Under the pieces are notes generated by a model that worked only from the letters and a program-made list of their open reading frames with translations, searched no databases and was not told where the DNA came from. Both the position numbers and the translations under genes were made by a program. From Candidatus Levybacteria bacterium RIFCSPHIGHO2_01_FULL_36_15b (GTDB taxonomy: Bacteria > Patescibacteria > Microgenomatia > Levybacterales > UBA12049), in NCBI GenBank assembly GCA_001782045.1, contig MFNK01000009.1:18240-82239 (forward strand): a DNA stretch of 64,000 nucleotides, in the 5' to 3' direction. Below, piece after piece: positions 57,559-64,000 of the stretch (positions within the stretch are counted from its first letter, which is position 1; each line of letters begins with the position of its first letter).

Positions 57559-57672
57559 ATGAAAGTTCAGGCAAGTATTAAACCAAGATGCGTAAGATGC
57601 AAAATAATAAAGCGAAAAGGAGTGCTTAGAGTTGTGTGCGATAATCCAAGACACAATCAAAGGCAGGGTTAA
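57559..57672 (+). CDS. rpmJ: 50S ribosomal protein L36
   Basis: L36 has 37 residues: MKVQASIKPRCVRCKIIKRK and on to VCDNPRHNQRQG. The zinc ligands Cys11, Cys14, Cys27 and His32 are present, so this is the zinc-binding type. It lies between infA and rpsM as usual, with a structured element before it and the inverted-repeat mini-ORF behind it. Confidence 0.96.
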   Translation: MKVQASIKPRCVRCKIIKRKGVLRVVCDNPRHNQRQG

Positions 57673-57674
57673 TA

Positions 57675-57752
57675 ATGAGTCCCGTTAGAAAAATAATTAT
57701 TAAAAAGGAAATTTTGAGTTTAATGAGTAGCCTTTTAAGGAGGGTTTTCTAA
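57675..57752 (+). CDS. Upstream mini-ORF (25 aa) before rpsM, inverted-repeat element
   Basis: It starts 2 bases after the rpmJ stop and ends TAA 4 bases before the rpsM ATG. It begins MSPVRK and ends LLRRVF. CCCGTTAGAAAA (57681-57692) is complementary to TTTTCTAACGGG (57745-57756), directly before the ATG. AAGGAGG (57737-57743) lies in the loop. Length (26 codons with stop) and both ends equal the copy before rplW, while the middle differs. Confidence 0.65.
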   Translation: MSPVRKIIIKKEILSLMSSLLRRVF

Positions 57753-57756
57753 CGGG

Positions 57757-58167
57757 ATGAGAATTTCAGGAATAAATTTACCGGATAATAAAAGAGTTGA
57801 TATAGGGCTCTCTTATTTATATGGAATCGGACGAAGCAATGTAACAACAGTATTAAGCAAGGCTTCGGTTGATGCTTCAAAAAGAATTAAGGATTTATCT
57901 GAAGATGAGCAGAAAAGAATTCAAAAAGCACTGGAAGAATATAAAATCGAAGGAGATTTAAGAGTAGAAACTGCCGGAAACATAAAAAGGCTAAGAGAAC
58001 TTGGTGCATACAGAGGAACAAGGCATACAAAAAATCTTCCGGTAAGAGGACAAAGAACAAAATCAAACGCAAGAACAAAACGAGGAAAGAGAGTAACGAT
58101 TGGAGCAATAAAGAAAGAAATGGCCGTAAAAATGGGTATAACAACCGAGGAGACGCCGGCTAAATAA
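57757..58167 (+). CDS. rpsM: 30S ribosomal protein S13
   Basis: S13 (136 aa) contacts the P-site tRNA and the 50S subunit. ISGINLPDNKRVDIGLSYLY and RGTRHTKNLPVRGQRTKSNA are typical. Its translation probably depends on the mini-ORF and stem directly upstream. Confidence 0.97.
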   Translation: MRISGINLPDNKRVDIGLSYLYGIGRSNVTTVLSKASVDASKRIKDLSEDEQKRIQKALEEYKIEGDLRVETAGNIKRLRELGAYRGTRHTKNLPVRGQRTKSNARTKRGKRVTIGAIKKEMAVKMGITTEETPAK

Positions 58168-58168
58168 T

Positions 58169-58567
58169 ATGGTAAAAAAAGTTGTAGCTACAAAAAAACC
58201 AAAGAAGAGTAATTTAAAAGTAACCGATAAGGGTAAAGTTTTTATATCAGCTACGTTTAATAACACTCTGATAACTATTACAAACGAAAAAGGAGAAACA
58301 ATTTCATGGAGTTCTAGCGGTGCAGCAGGTTTTAAAGGGGCCAGAAAATCAACTCCTTTTGCAGCTACAACGGCCATGGAAGCAGCGGCAAAAAAGGCAA
58401 TAGCCAAAGGACTAAAGTCGGTAGACGTATTTATAAAAGGTCCGGGAAGCGGACGGGACTCGGCACTGCGGGCTATTAAAAGCGCAGGACTATCCATTTC
58501 TATGATTGCAGATGTAACACCTATTCCGCACAACGGACCAAGAGCGGAGAAGAAAAGAAGGGTTTAA
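58169..58567 (+). CDS. rpsK: 30S ribosomal protein S11
   Basis: S11 (132 aa) lies on the 30S platform. VFISATFNNTLITITNEKGE and TPIPHNGPRAEKKRRV are typical. It starts one base after rpsM. Confidence 0.97.
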   Translation: MVKKVVATKKPKKSNLKVTDKGKVFISATFNNTLITITNEKGETISWSSSGAAGFKGARKSTPFAATTAMEAAAKKAIAKGLKSVDVFIKGPGSGRDSALRAIKSAGLSISMIADVTPIPHNGPRAEKKRRV

Positions 58568-58569
58568 TT

Positions 58570-59172
58570 ATGGCACGATATACAGGACCAAAACATAGAT
58601 TAGCAAGAAAAGAAGGAGTAAATCTTTTAGACAAAACTTCGCAAAGTTTACTAAGAAGAATTAATATTCCGCCGGGGGTTCATGGAAAAAAGAGAAAAAG
58701 AAGACTTTCCGAATACGGACTTCAGCTTAGAGAAAAACAGAAGGCAAAAACAGTATATGGTTTATTGGAAAAACAGTTTAAAGGATTAGTGCAGGCCGTA
58801 AGAAAGCAAAAAGGAGATACAAAAGAATTAATCCTTTCAACCCTAGAAACAAGACTCGATAATTTGGTTTACAGGCTTGGTTTTGCAAAGACAAGGTATA
58901 TGGCAAGACAATTGGTTTCACACGGTCATGTAACGGTAAACAGTAAAAGAGTATCCATTCCTTCTTATAAGGTAAAAGTGGATGACGTTATAAGTCTTTC
59001 TATCAAAATGCAAGGTAATCCGCAGGTTGTAGAGCTTTTAAAAGAAGAAAACGAACCGCTCCCCTTTTTGGAAAAAAAGGGGATTGTGGGAAAGCTTACC
59101 AGGATGCCAAAAACTTCGGATTTGCTGGTTCCATTTGACATGCAGTTAATTATTGAATATTACTCCAGGTAA
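58570..59172 (+). CDS. rpsD: 30S ribosomal protein S4
   Basis: S4 (200 aa) nucleates 30S assembly. The S4 RNA-binding domain reads TRYMARQLVSHGHVTVNSKR. The N-terminus has no cysteines, so this is the zinc-free form. The rpoA promoter lies over its last codons. Confidence 0.97.
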   Translation: MARYTGPKHRLARKEGVNLLDKTSQSLLRRINIPPGVHGKKRKRRLSEYGLQLREKQKAKTVYGLLEKQFKGLVQAVRKQKGDTKELILSTLETRLDNLVYRLGFAKTRYMARQLVSHGHVTVNSKRVSIPSYKVKVDDVISLSIKMQGNPQVVELLKEENEPLPFLEKKGIVGKLTRMPKTSDLLVPFDMQLIIEYYSR

Positions 59173-59181
59173 TGATAGAAT
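59153..59181 (+). promoter_or_regulatory. rpoA promoter, near-leaderless
   Basis: TTGAAT, 17-base spacer, TAGAAT, then 8 bases to the rpoA ATG, overlapping the rpsD stop. Confidence 0.7.
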
Positions 59182-59189
59182 ATTAAACT

Positions 59190-60113
59190 ATGGTTGAACC
59201 TAATTTTAAAATTAAAGAAGAAAAGGTAACGGATGAATACGGCGAGTTTGTAATAGAGCCGCTTGAGTCAGGTTACGGTCATACTTTGGGAAATGCGCTA
59301 AGAAGAGTACTCTTGGTTTCAATTCCAGGTGCTGCAATTACTTCTGTTAAAGTAGGCGGGGCAAGGCACAAATTTTCAACAATTCCGGGACTTAAAGAAA
59401 ACGTAGTAGATTTTCTTCTAAATTTAAAAGGACTTAATGTAAAGCTTTTGGATACAAAAGACGAAAGCACAATTTCCCTTTCCGTTAAAGGACCTAAGGA
59501 AATTTTAGCAAAGGACCTACAACCCGCAGAAGATGTAGAAGTTATAAACAAAGATCATTATTTGGGAAACCTTTCAGATAAAAAAGCAAAATTAGATTTA
59601 GAACTTACAGTCGAGCGAGGTATGGGATATACTCTTGCAGAAGAGCGAAAAATATCCACTCTCGGAGTATTGCCTATTGATGCAATATTTACACCTATTA
59701 AAAGAGTAAATTACGAAGTTTCGGCAACCAGAGTCGGAAGACAGACAAACTTGGATAAGTTAACTATGCAAATTTGGACAAACGGAGTAGTTAACCCCCG
59801 GGAAGCACTTGATCAAGCCGCAAAAATACTTTCTTCATATTTTACACAGGTTTATGAACCAAGGGCAGAAGTGCAGGAAGAAGCGCCGGCAGCATTCCCG
59901 GGAGTTCCGGAAACAGTACTTAAACTTACAATCGATGAACTCGATTTGCCTACAAGAATTTATAACAGTTTAAGAAACGGCGGAGTGGAGACAATTGGAG
60001 ATATACTTAAAACTCCAAGAAAAGAATTAATTTCCATGAGAAACATGGGAGGAAAATCAATAGTTACAATAGAGGAAAAGTTAAAAGAAAAAGGTATAAA
60101 TTTGGAAAGTTAA
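59190..60113 (+). CDS. rpoA: DNA-directed RNA polymerase subunit alpha
   Basis: Alpha subunit, 307 aa. The N-terminal dimerisation domain has SGYGHTLGNALRRVLLVSIP and the C-terminal domain (from about 240) has TRIYNSLRNGGVETIGDIL and KSIVTIEEKLKEKGI, which contact UP elements and activators. A strong terminator follows. Confidence 0.98.
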   Translation: MVEPNFKIKEEKVTDEYGEFVIEPLESGYGHTLGNALRRVLLVSIPGAAITSVKVGGARHKFSTIPGLKENVVDFLLNLKGLNVKLLDTKDESTISLSVKGPKEILAKDLQPAEDVEVINKDHYLGNLSDKKAKLDLELTVERGMGYTLAEERKISTLGVLPIDAIFTPIKRVNYEVSATRVGRQTNLDKLTMQIWTNGVVNPREALDQAAKILSSYFTQVYEPRAEVQEEAPAAFPGVPETVLKLTIDELDLPTRIYNSLRNGGVETIGDILKTPRKELISMRNMGGKSIVTIEEKLKEKGINLES

Positions 60114-60120
60114 ATCTCAA

Positions 60121-60168
60121 AATCTTAGATCTCAAATAAAAATTTAGGTTTGAGGTTTAAGATTTTTT
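60121..60168 (+). terminator. Intrinsic terminator after rpoA
   Basis: AATCTTAGATCTCAAA (60121-60136) pairs over 16 bases with TTTGAGGTTTAAGATT (60149-60164), with two G-U, and is followed by a T-run (60163-60168). It separates rpoA from rplQ, which are normally co-transcribed without a stop between them. Confidence 0.8.
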
Positions 60169-60172
60169 ATTT

Positions 60173-60218
60173 ATGATGCTTCGATAATGCTCAGCATCAT
60201 AGTGAGGATACTCGAACT
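60173..60218 (+). promoter_or_regulatory. Pseudoknot-like start-codon element, copy 4 (rplQ)
   Basis: ATGATGC (60173-60179) pairs with GCATCAT (60194-60200), a full compensatory variant of the ATGACCC/GGGTCAT stem. TTCGA (60180-60184) and TGCTCA (60188-60193) match TCGAA (60212-60216) and TGAG (60203-60206). Twelve bases separate TGAG from the rplQ ATG. Here TGA is not a stop of an upstream gene. Confidence 0.7.
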
Positions 60219-60689
60219 ATGAAGAATCAAATATTCGGTAGAAAATTTAAAAGGGATAAAAATGAAAGAGCGGCTCTTATAAAAGGGCTTATATCTTCTA
60301 TGATTTTAAATGAAAGAATTAAAACAACCGAAGCAAAGGCAAAAGCAATAAAAGGGGAAGTTGAAAAACTTGTTACAAGGGCAAAAAAAGGAAAGAAAGA
60401 TTTAGTTTCAGGAAGTATTTATCCAAATGCGTTTGACAAACTTTTTAACGATATTGCAAGAAGATTCGAAGGCAGAGCAGGCGGCTATACAAGAATTGTA
60501 AAAATAGGACAAAGATTTGGAGACAGAGCATCTTTAGTAGTTTTGGAATGGGTAGAAGGCCCTGCCCCTGCGTTAGCAGTTACAAAAGAGCCAAGAAAAG
60601 CAAAAGTAAAAAAAGTCAAAACAGTAAAAAATACAGCTAAGCCAAAAAAGAAAGTAACTTTAAAGCCAAAGAAAGCAGTTAAAAAATAA
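60219..60689 (+). CDS. rplQ: 50S ribosomal protein L17 with basic tail
   Basis: L17 (156 aa; about 116 is usual). The core has FGRKFKRDKNERAALIKGLI and RVVKIG-like RIVKIGQRFGDRASLVVLEW; the last 35-40 residues are an almost pure Lys/Ala/Thr/Val tail. It starts the unit rplQ-rplM-rpsI behind a terminator and the structured element. Confidence 0.96.
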   Translation: MKNQIFGRKFKRDKNERAALIKGLISSMILNERIKTTEAKAKAIKGEVEKLVTRAKKGKKDLVSGSIYPNAFDKLFNDIARRFEGRAGGYTRIVKIGQRFGDRASLVVLEWVEGPAPALAVTKEPRKAKVKKVKTVKNTAKPKKKVTLKPKKAVKK

Positions 60690-60691
60690 AT

Positions 60692-61144
60692 ATGAAACCA
60701 ACTAAACCGACAAAAATTTCAGAAGTAAAAAGAGAATGGTTGTTAATTGATTTGGAGGGAAAAATCTTGGGGCGAGCTGCAACCGATATTGCAAAATTAC
60801 TTATGGGAAAACACAAGCCAAATTTTGTAAGAAATTTGGATATGGGAGACAATATTGTGGTTGTTAATGCAAAAAAAGTAAAAGTAACGGGAAACAAGGA
60901 AAAACTAAAAACATACAAAAGGCATTCGGGTTATCCGGGCGGATTTAAGGAAGAAACGCTATCAAACTTAAGAGAAAGAAATCCGCAGGAGATTATTATT
61001 AAAGCAGTTTCCGGAATGCTTCCGCAAAATAGACTAAAAGCTAAAATGCTGCAAAGACTTCATGTATTTGCAGATGCTGCGCATTCATATGCTGATAAGT
61101 TTAAAACTCAAGAAAAAGGAGAAGTAAAAGATGGCGGAAAATAA
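60692..61144 (+). CDS. rplM: 50S ribosomal protein L13
   Basis: L13 (150 aa) has WLLIDLEGKILGRAATDIAK, HSGYPGGFKEETL and AVSGMLPQNRLKAKMLQRLH. It overlaps rpsI by 14 bases. Confidence 0.97.
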   Translation: MKPTKPTKISEVKREWLLIDLEGKILGRAATDIAKLLMGKHKPNFVRNLDMGDNIVVVNAKKVKVTGNKEKLKTYKRHSGYPGGFKEETLSNLRERNPQEIIIKAVSGMLPQNRLKAKMLQRLHVFADAAHSYADKFKTQEKGEVKDGGK

Positions 61145-61565
61145 AAATTTTATATTTACAGTAGGAAGAAGGAAAGAATCGGTCGCAAGACTAAGGCTTT
61201 ATACAAGCATGCCTTCGGATTTAAAAGTAGAAAATTCTAAAAAAGGAGAAATTTACGTAAACGGAAAAAAAGCAAATGACTATTTTAGAGGATTAGTTGC
61301 AATGCCTTTAATTGAAGCGCCTCTTAAATCAACAAATTCGCTGGATAAATATTTTATAAGTGTCAGATTAGTTGGCGGAGGACAAATGGGACAGCTCGAT
61401 GCTTTAGTCCATGCGCTTTCCCGCGCCCTTTCGCTAGCGGACGACAAAAACAGGGGGATACTCAAGAAAATGGGACTCTTAACAAGAGATGCAAGAGTAA
61501 GAGAGCGAAGAAAAGTAGGAATGGGCGGAAAAGCAAGAAGAAAGAAACAATCTCCAAAGCGTTAA
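61131..61565 (+). CDS. rpsI: 30S ribosomal protein S9
   Basis: S9 (144 aa) reaches the P-site tRNA with its C-terminal tail, which ends KKQSPKR as usual. VGRRKESVARLRLY and VRLVGGGQMGQLDALVHALS are typical. It ends the ribosomal cluster and its stop overlaps the convergent prenyl synthase gene by 4 bases. Confidence 0.97.
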   Translation: MAENKNFIFTVGRRKESVARLRLYTSMPSDLKVENSKKGEIYVNGKKANDYFRGLVAMPLIEAPLKSTNSLDKYFISVRLVGGGQMGQLDALVHALSRALSLADDKNRGILKKMGLLTRDARVRERRKVGMGGKARRKKQSPKR

Positions 61566-62650
61566 GCTTGTCTTTTTTCCATTAACTCAACAAGCTCTTT
61601 CATTTTTTCTTTATAAACATCTTCGAAGTTAGATTTATCTACCAATTGCCTTGCCTGGGTTAACATTTTAGAAATTACATCCTTTCCGGCGTCAATCGCG
61701 CCTGAATGCTCAAATAATTCCTTAACTCTCTCTTTTTCAGCATCACTCAATTTCCTTCCAAAATATTTTTTAAACTCAGTTAATTGCTTACTTGTTCCAT
61801 TCTCAAAAATGTAATTTGTAAAAAAAGTATGTTGGTGTTCTTCAACATCTATCAAAATATCTTTTGCTAGACTCTCAGTGGATCCAACGATTGCGAGTAA
61901 GTCGTCTTGCATTTGGAATGCGACTCCGACTTTTGTCCCCAGGTTTTCCAAAAACTCTTCATCACCATAATTTTTATCAGCCAGTGCTGCACCAATTTGC
62001 ATTGGCCTAACACATGTGTATCGAGAAGTTTTAAGCCGCGTTTTTTCATCAATTAATTCCTGCCCCGGATTTTCTTTTGTTGCAGTGTCAACATCTAACA
62101 TTTGTCCCAAAATTACCTCATCTATCATTTTGTAAAAATATTCTCGTGCTTTTTCAAAGTTAACATTGTCAAAATCTTCGTTGTCTCTAAAATTATCTAG
62201 AGACCAGGACATTAGCAAATCTCCTACAAGAATTGCTTGTGAGTTTGCTATATGAGGAAAATCGCCAAAGCCCTTAAGCTTTTCTAATATAAATTTATGT
62301 TCGGTTAATTCAGCTCGTCTAGTTGAAGCCTTATCCATAATGTCATCGTGCACCAAAGCAAACATATGGAAAACTTCCAAAGAAACAAAAAGTTTCATAG
62401 CTGCTTCGTCTTCTTCGCCCCCATAAGCTTTATACATTGCAAAAGCAAGATAGGGGCGTAGCCTTTTCCCACCCAAAACTAATTTCTTGGTGTGTCCTAC
62501 AAAGTCTTTTATAAAAGCGTCTGTTGTAAGCGAATTAAAACCCTCTAATTTTTCACCAATAAATTCTTCTAATAATGGATCAAAAACATTCTTAAATTCA
62601 CTTATGGAATACATATGGCGATGTTCTTTGTCTAGTAATTTTTCATTCAT
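61562..62650 (-). CDS. Polyprenyl (farnesyl/geranylgeranyl type) diphosphate synthase
   Basis: A 362-aa trans-prenyltransferase that would extend allylic diphosphates for quinone or bactoprenol-type lipids. The first aspartate-rich motif is intact (LVHDDIMDKASTRR, about residue 97). The second reads FQMQDDLLAIVG (about 250), with Ala in place of the last Asp of DDxxD. Product length cannot be set from the sequence. It starts 13 bases after the 3' end of tRNA-Pro and is probably on the same transcript; an alternative start is Met13. Confidence 0.85.
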   Translation of the reverse strand: MNEKLLDKEHRHMYSISEFKNVFDPLLEEFIGEKLEGFNSLTTDAFIKDFVGHTKKLVLGGKRLRPYLAFAMYKAYGGEEDEAAMKLFVSLEVFHMFALVHDDIMDKASTRRAELTEHKFILEKLKGFGDFPHIANSQAILVGDLLMSWSLDNFRDNEDFDNVNFEKAREYFYKMIDEVILGQMLDVDTATKENPGQELIDEKTRLKTSRYTCVRPMQIGAALADKNYGDEEFLENLGTKVGVAFQMQDDLLAIVGSTESLAKDILIDVEEHQHTFFTNYIFENGTSKQLTEFKKYFGRKLSDAEKERVKELFEHSGAIDAGKDVISKMLTQARQLVDKSNFEDVYKEKMKELVELMEKRQA

Positions 62651-62663
62651 AATTCTCTTTCAG

Positions 62664-62734
62664 TCGGGGAGCGGAGAATTGAACTCCAGCCACACGCACC
62701 CCATGCGCGTATTCTACCGTTAAACTACTCCCCG
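62664..62734 (-). tRNA. tRNA-Pro (anticodon GGG)
   Basis: A complete 71-nt cloverleaf on the minus strand. The acceptor CGGGGAG pairs with CTCCCCG, and the first pair C1-G72 with A73 are proline identity elements. The D stem GTTT/GAAT encloses AACGGTA. The anticodon stem CGCGC/GCGTG carries the loop ATGGGGT with anticodon GGG and G37. The T arm is TGGAG-TTCAATT-CTCCG. CCA is not encoded. Confidence 0.93.
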
Positions 62735-62744
62735 GAGTTTGTAT

Positions 62745-62750
62745 ATTATA
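62745..62750 (-). promoter_or_regulatory. -10 box of tRNA-Pro
   Basis: TATAAT on the minus strand, 10 bases before the tRNA 5' end; no convincing -35 box. Confidence 0.5.
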
Positions 62751-62764
62751 ACAAAAAAAGTAGA

Positions 62765-63247
62765 TTAGCTTTTAAAAACTCCTAAAGCTTGGAATTCTTG
62801 TTCAAAAAATTCTTGCACTTTGCTATCAAAACTAGCCCGCCCCTCTTTGGCAAGTTCGATTAATTTTGGGTCATCGTATAAAAGGGAAGCAAGAAGGTAT
62901 TCTATTTTTTCTCCGTATGCGTATCCTACGGTTCCATCCGGCGAACATATCTCGTGTTTTTGAATGCCATTTTCTGTAGTTGTTCTTCCTATCCCAAAAA
63001 ACAGCGTTGCCTTGCTGTCTCCTCTTATAATCTCGACTCTATCTATATCGGAAAAGGCACCGCTTTCAAAAGGAGAATGTTTATCTACAATTATTTTGTC
63101 ACCTTTGTTGCCTAAATCAATAACCAAACGAGGATCATGGGTGTCGTATTGTCTTACTTTATCTCCTGCGTAAACTGCAACAAGTTTTCCTCCACGTCTA
63201 TAAGCGTGTTCGGATGTTGTTATGGGTTGTGTTTCTGTTCTTGACAT
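62765..63247 (-). CDS. Unknown 160-aa protein
   Basis: A soluble, beta-rich protein (RGGKLVAVYAGDKVRQYDTH, then KATLFFGIGRTTTENG) with a C-terminal helical part. No recognised motif. It has its own promoter (TTGTGT, 17 bases, TATAAT, 8 bases, ATG). Function unknown. Confidence 0.6.
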   Translation of the reverse strand: MSRTETQPITTSEHAYRRGGKLVAVYAGDKVRQYDTHDPRLVIDLGNKGDKIIVDKHSPFESGAFSDIDRVEIIRGDSKATLFFGIGRTTTENGIQKHEICSPDGTVGYAYGEKIEYLLASLLYDDPKLIELAKEGRASFDSKVQEFFEQEFQALGVFKS

Positions 63248-63255
63248 GAGGGTAG

Positions 63256-63284
63256 ATTATACCAGCTTTGAAGCTAAAACACAA
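63256..63284 (-). promoter_or_regulatory. Promoter of the 62765-63247 gene
   Basis: Minus strand TTGTGT (63284-63279), 17-base spacer, TATAAT (63261-63256), 8 bases to the ATG. Confidence 0.65.
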
Positions 63285-63305
63285 CTATTATAGGATTATT
63301 CAGTT

Positions 63306-63629
63306 TTAAGTTTTAAATTGTTTTACTGCTGAATAATCAAAGAGTACAAATTCTACGGGTTCAGAGAAAAGAAGTGTTTCAGACTCTAATTCTTCTCCGA
63401 AAACTTCCTTAAACTCAGATATTACTTTTTGTTTTCCGGAAGCTTCTCCCGATACAGAAAGTGAAACAATAGTAAGTTGCATTGGAGGAGGAAAAATTTC
63501 TTTTGTTACTTTAAAACTTGCTCCATTTTCATTGCCTTCCCAAAAGTATTTAGGGTTCCCGGTTATTTCTGTTAAAGGCTTAAAAGGCAATGCTTCTACT
63601 TTTCCTATAATTGTTTCTTTATCCGGCAT
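63306..63629 (-). CDS. Unknown 107-aa protein
   Basis: A small soluble acidic protein (EITGNPKYFWEGNENGASFK, then GEELESETLLFSEPVEFVLF). No known motif. It has its own promoter and is divergent from the gene at 63712. Confidence 0.6.
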   Translation of the reverse strand: MPDKETIIGKVEALPFKPLTEITGNPKYFWEGNENGASFKVTKEIFPPPMQLTIVSLSVSGEASGKQKVISEFKEVFGEELESETLLFSEPVEFVLFDYSAVKQFKT

Positions 63630-63638
63630 AGCAGTGGC

Positions 63639-63666
63639 ATTATAAAGCTTTATCCCAATAAGTCAA
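63639..63666 (-). promoter_or_regulatory. Promoter of the 63306-63629 gene
   Basis: Minus strand TTGACT (63666-63661), 16-base spacer, TATAAT (63644-63639), 9 bases to the ATG. Confidence 0.7.
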
Positions 63667-63676
63667 CCCAAAGGGA

Positions 63677-63705
63677 TTGAATATTAATAAGTTCGGTGGT
63701 AGAAT
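63677..63705 (+). promoter_or_regulatory. Promoter of the 63712 gene, leaderless type
   Basis: TTGAAT, 17-base spacer, TAGAAT, then exactly 6 bases to the ATG at 63712. Confidence 0.7.
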
Positions 63706-63711
63706 CTCTCC

Positions 63712-64000
63712 ATGACAATTGAGAAAAGAGCAAATATCTGGGGAGTAACAATTCCAATTCCTTTAAATGCCAAACCTGGGGAACAAGCAGATTTGGTGGG
63801 TTATAATCCTAGAAGAATGGAAGTTTTAGATAAAGATAGCCTAAATCTTACCGTATTTCAGAAAATTCCAGTGTACGAGCCTTATCGATTTAAACAGGTC
63901 GAAGACGGCCATTATGCCCCTACGCACTTAGAAGTAGTTGGTTATCGATTCGAGTTTTTTAGTTCGGGGTCAGTAAAAGAAGCAGAAATTAATAGAAAGA
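63712..64000 (+). CDS. Unknown protein, N-terminal part (cut by window end)
   Basis: The frame is open from the ATG at 63712 to the window end (96 codons), beginning MTIEKRANIWGVTIPIPL. It contains LVGYNPRRMEVLDKDSLNL and YRFEFFSSGSV. It shows no signal peptide and no recognised family in the visible part. Confidence 0.6.
   Translation, partial: MTIEKRANIWGVTIPIPLNAKPGEQADLVGYNPRRMEVLDKDSLNLTVFQKIPVYEPYRFKQVEDGHYAPTHLEVVGYRFEFFSSGSVKEAEINRK

Noticed and set aside
1..64000. CRISPR arrays, insertion sequences, prophage or replication origin
   Set aside because: No regularly spaced direct repeats, transposase or integrase genes, DnaA-box clusters or terminal inverted repeats were seen.
1..64000. 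UGA recoded to an amino acid, as in some CPR lineages
   Set aside because: TGA ends several clearly conserved genes at the expected place (secY, infA, rplD, rplN neighbours), and no conserved protein contains an in-frame TGA.

Overview
This 64 kb window is AT-rich and almost fully packed with genes. It looks like a Patescibacteria (CPR) chromosome, most likely Microgenomates-like. The evidence is: compact universal proteins (IF-2 core only, AlaRS without its C-terminal domain, adenylate kinase without a LID domain), a ribosomal protein cluster that lacks L30 between S5 and L15, an archaeal-type AMP phosphorylase, and many small hypothetical proteins. UGA is used as a stop codon throughout, so this is not a UGA-recoding lineage. 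The phylum assignment is inferred from gene content. Layout. 1-6.6 kb: a helicase cut by the window edge, a coiled-coil/winged-helix protein, a membrane-anchored Clp-like ATPase and a small basic protein behind a structured leader. 6.6-16.2 kb: translation and RNA-decay block (nusA, infB, DHH-like gene, rpsO, pnp, Lon-like ATPase, RNase J). 16.2-20.3 kb: nucleotidyltransferase, ftsK, a RodZ-like protein and two small membrane proteins. 20.3-27.5 kb (minus strand): alaS, an ASKHA/baseplate-like surface protein, sortase, a 36-aa ORF, AMP phosphorylase and mltG. 27.5-31.3 kb: accessory genes (ImmA-like peptidase, small proteins, SRPBCC, PEBP, GNAT, a decayed gene, M20 peptidase). 31.3-44.7 kb: rpoB, rpoC, rpsL, rpsG, fusA, tuf, rpsJ with two accessory genes inside. 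44.7-61.6 kb: the S10-spc-alpha ribosomal cluster from rplC to rpsI, including secY, adk, map, infA and rpoA. 61.6-64 kb: prenyl synthase, tRNA-Pro and small unknown genes. No intergenic stretch exceeds about 210 bases. The main result of the hunt is an unusual density of translation-linked leader structures. (1) A covarying pseudoknot-like element occurs four times (mltG, adk, rpmJ, rplQ), always with exactly 12 nt between its conserved TGAG and the start codon, and in three cases overlapping the upstream gene's stop codon. (2) An upstream mini-ORF bounded by an inverted repeat (CCCGTT... to ...AACGGG-ATG) occurs before rplW, rpsM and the gene at 19783; two copies have exactly the same ORF length. 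(3) Leader-peptide attenuator candidates precede rplC, rpoB, a GNAT gene and the gene at 6089. (4) Many genes have a -10 box exactly 6 nt from the start codon and so should give leaderless mRNAs. (5) The 3' end of rpsJ is duplicated with synonymous changes on both sides of an inserted gene, which points to a recombination event inside the S10 operon. Functions of ribosomal, RNA polymerase and core enzymes are secure from recognisable motifs. The regulatory models are inferences from pairing worked out by eye.
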